From Fen-999 sp964469455 (GTDB lineage Bacteria; Pseudomonadota; Gammaproteobacteria; Burkholderiales; Rhodocyclaceae), in NCBI GenBank assembly GCA_964469455.1, contig CAYXZX010000170.1, positions 1 to 5,471 of the forward strand: a stretch of DNA of 5,471 bases, written 5' to 3'. The notes beneath the pieces were generated by a model. That model did no database searches. It was given only the letters and a program-made list of their open reading frames with translations, and was not told where the DNA came from. A program made the translations under genes and the position numbers. This document shows positions 1 to 5,471 of this stretch, in pieces (positions within the stretch are counted from its first letter, which is position 1; the number at the start of each line of letters is the position of its first letter).

Positions 1-36
1 GCCCGCAGCTCATACTTCGCTGCGTTGCTGTAAGGA

Positions 37-630
37 GTGTATAGGTCGATGGATTGCCTGTTGGTTGGGCATGGCATCAAGTCGTTCTCGCGACCGCTGC
101 GACGCAGTGAAAACGGACCATTGCGATTCGGGTATGTTGGTGCAGTATTACCCCAGAAGGGTGCGGAGTTCCTCCTTCACGCATACGCGCGCGCTGGATT
201 TTCGCCTGAGCGCTGCGAGTTGCACTTCTTCGGCGGAGCCATCTCGACGGATGTCCCGGGGGTGCACTTTCATGGCCCATACGAACCTGGACATCTGCCG
301 AGAATCTGCTCGGAGATTGATATTGCGGTGATCCCGTCGCTATTCCCGGAGACTTACTCGTTGGTGCTATCCGAGATGCTCATGGGTGGGCTCCCCGTTA
401 TCGCCTCGGACATCGGCGCCCTTGGTGCGCGAGTCCGGGCGCTAGAATGCGGCCGGACTTTCACGCCGGGCGACGTAGACAATCTGATCGAAACACTGCG
501 CTGGTTTGTCGATCACGATCATTGGCGATCGTGGGCAATACCTTTACCGCGCATCGTTCAGGACATGGCAAGCGACTACGCGGACATCTATGATTCCTTG
601 ATTGCCGAGAACTGTTCGAGGACGCTCTAG
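37..630 (+). CDS. GT4-family glycosyltransferase, C-terminal half (truncated or decayed)
   Basis: This encodes the nucleotide-sugar-binding C-terminal domain of a GT-B fold, retaining-type glycosyltransferase (GT4 family, 'glycosyl transferases group 1'), probably for a surface polysaccharide. Seen in the 197 residues counted from GTG 37: a Gly-rich strand and 'LPQKG' at about 31-42, 'HFFGG' at 63-67, 'GPYEP' near 80-84, and the family EX7E motif as E105 and E113 in 'PSLFPETYSLVLSEML', followed by 'GGLPVIASDIG'. Intact GT4 enzymes are usually 350-400 residues, so the acceptor-binding N-terminal domain is missing. The frame upstream of GTG 37 reads 'ARSSYFAALL', a TAA stop at 31-33, then 'GVYRSMD'. 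That looks like continuous family sequence broken by a nonsense codon. If the fragment is translated, AAGGAG at 32-37 could serve ATG 49, though the 11-nt spacing is long. G+C is lower than in neighbouring genes (31 of 60 bases at 301-360, against 46 of 60 at 1141-1200), which suggests a laterally acquired gene. The acceptor and donor sugars cannot be told. Confidence 0.75.
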   Translation: MYRSMDCLLVGHGIKSFSRPLRRSENGPLRFGYVGAVLPQKGAEFLLHAYARAGFSPERCELHFFGGAISTDVPGVHFHGPYEPGHLPRICSEIDIAVIPSLFPETYSLVLSEMLMGGLPVIASDIGALGARVRALECGRTFTPGDVDNLIETLRWFVDHDHWRSWAIPLPRIVQDMASDYADIYDSLIAENCSRTL

Positions 631-686
631 GAAGCCCGGGGCGGGTCATACCGGCGAGCGGAGGAAATAGGCAGCGCCCGAACGAG

Positions 687-715
687 GGCTGGTGCGGAGC
701 TACCGGCGGTATAAT
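687..715 (+). promoter_or_regulatory. Probable prfB promoter with consensus -10 box
   Basis: The 111-nt gap between the glycosyltransferase stop and the prfB start contains a perfect TATAAT at 710-715 within 'ggcggtataatccgcgg'. Transcription would begin near 721-723, giving an untranslated leader of only about 20 nt. The expected -35 position (about 687-693, 'ggctggt') matches TTGACA poorly, and there is no TG extension just before the -10 box, so the upstream half is uncertain. The rest of the gap holds only a short GCCC/GGGC dyad (676-689) without a T-tract, so I see no terminator for the upstream gene. Confidence 0.6.
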
Positions 716-741
716 CCGCGGCCAAATTTCAGGGATCCGCC

Positions 742-1846
742 ATGGAAGCCGAACGCATCAACAGCATCGCCAACCGCCTCGCCGATCTTTCCCGGCGCCA
801 GGCCGAACTGCGGAGGTATCTTTGACTTCGACGCCAAGGCGCTGAAGCTCGAGGAACTCAATCGCGAACTCGAAGACCCTGCGGTCTGGAACGACGCAGA
901 GCGCGGCCAGGCGCTGGGCAAGGAGAAGAAGTCGCTCGAAGGCGTCGTCGTCAATCTGCGCGACATCGCCCAGGAACTGGCCGATACCGGTGAACTGTTC
1001 GATCTCGCGCGCACCGAGGACGACGAGGACACCATGGTGTCCGTCGAGAGCGACCTCGCCGGCACCGAAAAGCGCATCGGCGAACTCGAGTTCCGCCGCA
1101 TGTTCGCCAATCCGGCCGACCCGAACAACTGCTTCATCGACATCCAGGCCGGCGCCGGCGGCACCGAGGCGCAGGACTGGGCCGCCATGCTGCTGCGCAT
1201 GTACCTGCGCTACTGCGAGCGCAAGGGCTTCGGCGTCGAGGTACTCGAGGAATCGGAGGGCGAAGTGGCGGGCATCAAGACCGCCTCGCTGAAGATCACC
1301 GGCGATTATGCCTACGGCTACCTGCGCACCGAGACCGGCATCCATCGCCTGGTCCGGAAATCGCCGTTCGATTCCAACGCCCGTCGGCATACCAGTTTCT
1401 GCTCGGTGTTCGCCTATCCCGAGGTCGACGACTCGATCGAGGTCGACATCAATCCGGCCGACCTGCGCATCGACACTTTCCGCGCCTCGGGCGCCGGCGG
1501 CCAGCACATCAACAAGACGGACTCGGCGGTGCGCATCACGCACTTGCCCTCGGGCATTGTCGTGCAGTGCCAGAACGACCGCTCGCAGCACCGCAACCGC
1601 GCCGAGGCCATGGCGATGCTGAAGTCGCGCCTTTACGAAGCCGAGCTGCGCAAGCGCCAGACCGAACAGCAAAAGCTCGAGGATTCCAAGACCGACATCG
1701 GCTGGGGCCACCAGATCCGCAGCTACGTGCTCGACCAGTCGCGCATCAAGGACCTGCGCACCAACTACGAAGTGGGCAACACCCAGGCCGTGCTCGACGG
1801 CGATCTCGACGATTTCATCCAGGCCAGCCTGAAGCAGGGCGTCTGA
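742..1846 (+). CDS. prfB: Peptide chain release factor 2 (RF2), with programmed +1 frameshift
   Basis: RF2 recognises UGA and UAA in the ribosomal A site and triggers peptidyl-tRNA hydrolysis. The gene is in two frames. ATG 742, preceded by AGGGA at 731-735 with 6-nt spacing, opens 27 codons (MEAERINSIANRLADL...) ending in CTT 820-822 and an in-frame TGA at 823-825. A +1 slip continues with GAC at 824 and runs to TGA 1844-1846. Joined coding is 742-822 plus 824-1846, giving 367 residues against 365 in E. coli. In the joined protein the stop-codon-reading tripeptide S-P-F is at 207-209 (1361-1369) and the catalytic GGQ is at 252-254 (1496-1504), both two residues beyond their E. coli positions. 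The residue equivalent to E. coli 246 is alanine (A248), the usual form, unlike the Thr of K-12. An upstream start in the second frame (for example GTG 692) would give a false N-terminus overlapping the promoter. The next gene begins 24 nt downstream and is probably co-transcribed. Confidence 0.97.
811..826 (+). promoter_or_regulatory. prfB: prfB autoregulatory +1 frameshift site
   Basis: The site consists of an internal Shine-Dalgarno-like GGAGG (812-816), a 3-nt spacer TAT, the slippery codon CTT (820-822), the stop TGA (823-825) and a following C (826). Order and spacing match the E. coli element, where AGGGGG is followed by TAT CTT TGA C. In the known mechanism, scarce RF2 leaves the ribosome paused at UGA. 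The internal SD helps the P-site tRNA-Leu slip from CUU to UUU, and full RF2 is made. Abundant RF2 terminates at UGA, leaving a 27-residue peptide. UGA followed by C is a poor termination context, which favours the slip. Confidence 0.96.
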
Positions 1847-1870
1847 CCTGAAGGGCGAAAGAACCCTGCC

Positions 1871-3100
1871 GTGCGCGGCCTGCTGGTCTTCTTGCTGGTG
1901 CTGGCCGGCGGCGCATTCGCCCTGCTGTTGATGGTCACCGACGGCCGTCCCCTGGTCGAGCGCGGCGAGGCCATCTCGCCCGATGCGGTCGCGCAGGCGC
2001 GGCGCCTGCTCCTGACCAACGACCCGCGGCGCATGCGCCCAGGCGAGCAGCGGCGCGTCGCCGTTCCGGCGACATTGATCGACGACGCCACCAACTATCT
2101 GGCCAGCCGCGTGCTCCATGGCCGCGGCGCGCTCGTGATGGGCGAGGACATGGCCGAAATTCGCCTGACGCGGCGCATCCCCCTGCCGATCATGGACCGC
2201 TTCCTCAATCTGCGCGCCGTGGTCAACGAAGCGGCCGGCGAACCGCGCATCGCCGCGGCCGCACTGGGCAGCACGGCGATTCCCGCCCGGCTGGCCGAGT
2301 TCGCGCTGGCCGCCGCCGTCCGCGCGTTTGGCTACGAGCGGGAATGGACGCTGGCGCGCGGCGCGGTGCGACAACTGACTTTCGAGCCGGGGCGGCACGC
2401 GGTCATCATCGACTTCGTCTGGGCACCGGAGCTGCTCGATCGTGCGCGCAGCCTGGCAGTCGCGCCGGCCGACCTGCCTCGCTTCCAGCAGGCCCAGACC
2501 GCCCTCGCGGCCTTGCTCGATCATCATCGGCCAGGTGCGGTGGTTCCACTGACCTCGGTGCTCGCGCCCATGCTGGCCGTCAATGACCGGCAACCACCCG
2601 AGCAGCGCCGCGTCGCGCTGCTGGTGCTGGCGTTCCATCTCGCCGGGAAGAACCTGGCCAATATCATCCCCGACGCTTCACGCTGGCCACGCGCCCGCCC
2701 CGTGACGCTGACGCTGGCAAACCGTGAAGACAGTGCCCAGCATTTCGTGATATCGGCGGCGCTTGCCGCCTGGGCGGGGGAACCGGCGGCCGACGCGATC
2801 GGCCTGTACAAGGAACTGGACGATGCCCGTTACGGCAGCGGCTTTTCATTCGCCGACCTCGCGGCCGACCGCGCGGGTACGCGGTTCGGCGAACTCCTGA
2901 CGCGGCAGCCGGAACGCATCGACGCGCTTATGCAACGAGCGCTGGGCGATGCCGATCTGCTGCCGCCGCTCGCCGAGCTGCCCGAATACCTATCGGAACG
3001 CGAGTTCCGGAAGAGATTCGGCGGGCCCGGCTCATCTACATTTCAGAAGGCCGTCGAGGAAATCGACCGGCGCATCGCCACGGTGCCGTTGTATCGATAG
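1871..3100 (+). CDS. Membrane-anchored protein of unknown function with YfiM-like C-terminal region
   Basis: The function is unknown. The 409-residue product starts with a hydrophobic segment (residues 3-22, few charges, no lipobox Cys), which suggests a signal anchor with the body in the periplasm. Residues about 30-215 form a mixed alpha/beta region I cannot assign; it contains 'NYLASR', 'FLNLRAVV' and 'STAIPARLAEFAL'. Residues 288-337 match the pattern of E. coli YfiM: 'SAQHF' (288-292), 'KELDD' (314-318) and 'GSGFSFADLAAD' (322-333), compared with QHF, KELWD and GSGWSWKDFAWD in YfiM. YfiM is a predicted lipoprotein of about 107 residues, so this is a much longer protein with an extra N-terminal region. 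The conserved His, Lys-Glu, Asp and Asp residues could form a site, but that is inference. GTG 1871 is the first start after the prfB stop in this frame. Its ribosome-binding site is weak, the nearest being AAGGG at 1851-1855, too far upstream. ATG 1931 would remove the anchor and is less likely. The 24-nt gap after prfB suggests one transcript. Confidence 0.85.
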   Translation: MRGLLVFLLVLAGGAFALLLMVTDGRPLVERGEAISPDAVAQARRLLLTNDPRRMRPGEQRRVAVPATLIDDATNYLASRVLHGRGALVMGEDMAEIRLTRRIPLPIMDRFLNLRAVVNEAAGEPRIAAAALGSTAIPARLAEFALAAAVRAFGYEREWTLARGAVRQLTFEPGRHAVIIDFVWAPELLDRARSLAVAPADLPRFQQAQTALAALLDHHRPGAVVPLTSVLAPMLAVNDRQPPEQRRVALLVLAFHLAGKNLANIIPDASRWPRARPVTLTLANREDSAQHFVISAALAAWAGEPAADAIGLYKELDDARYGSGFSFADLAADRAGTRFGELLTRQPERIDALMQRALGDADLLPPLAELPEYLSEREFRKRFGGPGSSTFQKAVEEIDRRIATVPLYR

Positions 3101-3128
3101 CTTGATCTGCAGAACATAACCCATCAAC

Positions 3129-3134
3129 GAGGAG
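3129..3134 (+). promoter_or_regulatory. Strong ribosome-binding site of the dehydrogenase gene
   Basis: GAGGAG lies 6 nt before ATG 3141 and fixes that start, which also places the Rossmann TG motif at the normal distance from the N-terminus. The 40-nt gap after the previous gene shows no recognisable terminator or promoter. Confidence 0.8.
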
Positions 3135-3140
3135 AACACC

Positions 3141-3941
3141 ATGAATCGCTTGAATGGCCGCATCGCCATCGTCACGGGCGCGGGAAGAACCGGCAACATC
3201 GGGGTAGCCATCTGCGCCGCCTTCCTCAGGGAGGGCGCAGCCGGTGTCGTTGCCACCGATCTGCGCATCGACGAGTCGGCCAAGGTCATTGCCGCCATCG
3301 GCAGCGACCGGCTTCATATCGTTCAGCACGATGTCACCGATCCGGCGTCGTGGCGGCGGGTGGTGGAGGAAGCCGTCGCAGTCTTCGGCGGTCTCGACGT
3401 GCTGGTCAACAATGCCGGCATCTCGATCCACGGCGGCATCGCGGAAACATCCTTGGCGGACCTGCGGAAAGTGATGGCGGTAAATCACGATGCCCTGTTT
3501 CTCGGAATCCAGTCCTGCACGCCGGAACTGGCCCGCCGGGCACCCATGCACGCGGGCGGCGCGTCGATCATCAACACGCTTTCGATCGGTTCCTACATGA
3601 GCAGCACCAACAACATCGGCTACCACGTTTCCAAGGCTGCCGCCCGCATGCTGACCATGTGCGCAGCGAAGGAACTCGGCCCGAAGCGGATCCGGGGGAA
3701 CTCCGTCCATCCCGGCGTCACCATGACGCCGCTGATACGCGAGGCACTCGCCGACTATGTGGCCCGTGGCGTCTGGACATCGGAAGCGGAAGGGATTGCG
3801 GGACTGGCCTCCCTCAACAAGCTTGGCACGACAAGCGAACCGGAGGATGTCGCTCACGCTTACGTCTACCTCGCCTCCGACGAGGCCCGTTTCATCACGG
3901 GAACGGCGCTCAGCCACGATGGCAGTTGCGAACGCTATTGA
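3141..3941 (+). CDS. Short-chain dehydrogenase/reductase (classical SDR family)
   Basis: This is a cytosolic NAD(P)-dependent oxidoreductase acting on an alcohol or ketone substrate that cannot be named from sequence. The 266 residues fit a classical SDR (about 250-270). Visible motifs: the cofactor-binding glycine motif 'TGAGRTGNIG' at 12-21, D40 at the end of the second strand (an acidic residue that favours NAD over NADP), D64 in 'HDVTD', and NNAG at 90-93. The catalytic tetrad is N115, S148, Y161 and K165 (YxxxK in 'YHVSK'), with the PG motif at 191-192 and a C-terminal 'HDGS' in place of the common vDGG. The glycine motif has two extra residues compared with TGxxxGxG, as in some SDR subgroups. 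All catalytic residues are present, so the enzyme should be active. It may be a FabG-like, cyclic-alcohol or sugar dehydrogenase; the neighbours give no pathway clue. G+C at 3601-3660 is 36 of 60, slightly below prfB. A strong ribosome-binding site directly after the stop has no gene, which suggests the gene came from an operon. Confidence 0.92.
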   Translation: MNRLNGRIAIVTGAGRTGNIGVAICAAFLREGAAGVVATDLRIDESAKVIAAIGSDRLHIVQHDVTDPASWRRVVEEAVAVFGGLDVLVNNAGISIHGGIAETSLADLRKVMAVNHDALFLGIQSCTPELARRAPMHAGGASIINTLSIGSYMSSTNNIGYHVSKAAARMLTMCAAKELGPKRIRGNSVHPGVTMTPLIREALADYVARGVWTSEAEGIAGLASLNKLGTTSEPEDVAHAYVYLASDEARFITGTALSHDGSCERY

Positions 3942-3953
3942 CAGGAGGAGGAC
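3942..3953 (+). promoter_or_regulatory. Orphan Shine-Dalgarno sequence after the dehydrogenase stop
   Basis: Immediately after TGA 3939-3941 the sequence contains two overlapping AGGAGG hexamers (3943-3948 and 3946-3951). No ATG, GTG or TTG lies 4-14 nt downstream in any frame; the next bases are 'cgatatctcggcgac'. The lysS start is about 120 nt further on and has its own site. The simplest reading is the remnant of a following gene that was deleted or left behind when the dehydrogenase was transferred. Confidence 0.55.
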
Positions 3954-3962
3954 CGATATCTC

Positions 3963-4030
3963 GGCGACAAGACATCACGCCTAGCCACCGCCGTTTCGAC
4001 AAATCGCTGTCGCCACGGGCCGAAATCGGC
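3963..4030 (+). repeat. Small inverted repeats in the lysS upstream region
   Basis: Three short dyads can be read here. GGCGACA (3963-3969) pairs with TGTCGCC (4008-4014). CGACA (3997-4001) pairs with the same TGTCG (4008-4012) across a 6-nt loop. GCCGA (4019-4023) pairs with TCGGC (4026-4030) with almost no loop. The first two are mutually exclusive. None is followed by a T-tract, so they are not intrinsic terminators. They could be an operator, a leader fold or chance in G+C-rich DNA. Confidence 0.3.
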
Positions 4031-4036
4031 GAAAAT
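4007..4036 (+). promoter_or_regulatory. Weak candidate promoter for lysS
   Basis: GAAAAT at 4031-4036 matches TATAAT at four of six positions and sits in 'ggcgaaaatccgtcg', a context similar to the prfB -10 region ('ggcggtataatccgcgg'). CTGTCG at 4007-4012 matches TTGACA at three of six positions with 18-nt spacing. If used, transcripts would start near 4043 with a leader of about 30 nt. Read-through from the upstream genes is the alternative. Confidence 0.25.
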
Positions 4037-4072
4037 CCGTCGTCTTTGCACTATCTGCCCGCAGGAATCACC

Positions 4073-5471
<1,399 letters not shown>

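Noticed and set aside
674..690. A possible terminator hairpin (GCCC/GGGC) after the glycosyltransferase
   Set aside because: The stem has only four pairs and is followed by G-rich sequence rather than a T-tract.
692..741. Start of prfB at GTG 692 in the second frame
   Set aside because: It would place coding sequence over the TATAAT box and give a Pro/Arg-rich N-terminus unlike RF2, whereas ATG 742 in frame 1 with the frameshift gives the correct family N-terminus and length.
758..2638. A 626-codon open frame on the minus strand across prfB and the next gene
   Set aside because: Its translation is rich in Arg, Ala, Gln, His and Gly with no recognisable domain, and it mirrors the G+C-rich third positions of two well-supported + strand genes. 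It is a compositional shadow.
3036..3917. A 293-codon open frame on the minus strand over the dehydrogenase
   Set aside because: It lies opposite an SDR with a complete catalytic tetrad and cofactor motifs, and its own product has no family features.

Overview
The window (about 5.5 kb, mostly high G+C) looks like a chromosomal segment of a betaproteobacterium, perhaps of the Rhodocyclales type. This rests on the G+C-rich codon usage, a 'ggtataatccg'-style promoter, the clear prfB and lysS sequences, and a conserved-hypothetical gene between them. The taxonomic guess is inference from protein resemblance, not a search result.

Layout, all on the + strand. (1) Positions 1-630 hold the C-terminal half of a GT4-type glycosyltransferase. 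It is visibly richer in A+T than the rest, and an in-frame TAA at 31-33 interrupts reading that otherwise looks continuous upstream, so it is probably the decayed or truncated end of a surface-polysaccharide gene. (2) Positions 631-741 are an intergenic stretch with a perfect TATAAT box (710-715) ahead of prfB. (3) Positions 742-1846 are prfB, peptide chain release factor 2, encoded in two frames and joined by the classical autoregulatory +1 frameshift at CTT-TGA-C (820-826). A simple ORF reading misses the true N-terminus. (4) Positions 1871-3100 encode a membrane-anchored protein of unknown function whose C-terminal part carries the signature residues of the YfiM family. (5) Positions 3141-3941 encode a short-chain dehydrogenase/reductase with a complete active site. 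(6) Positions 3942-4072 are an intergenic stretch with a strong orphan Shine-Dalgarno sequence and small inverted repeats. (7) Positions 4073-5471 are lysS, lysyl-tRNA synthetase class II, which runs off the right edge lacking only the last part including motif 3.

The core is the translation pair prfB and lysS, adjacent and co-transcribed in Escherichia coli. Here two unrelated genes lie between them. The YfiM-like gene follows prfB by 24 nt and probably shares its transcript. The dehydrogenase looks like a later insertion, because it is followed by a ribosome-binding site with no gene to serve. I see no mobile element, CRISPR array, tRNA or rRNA, and no convincing wholly new system. The most notable items are the recoded prfB, the broken glycosyltransferase, the YfiM-like fusion protein and the orphan ribosome-binding site.
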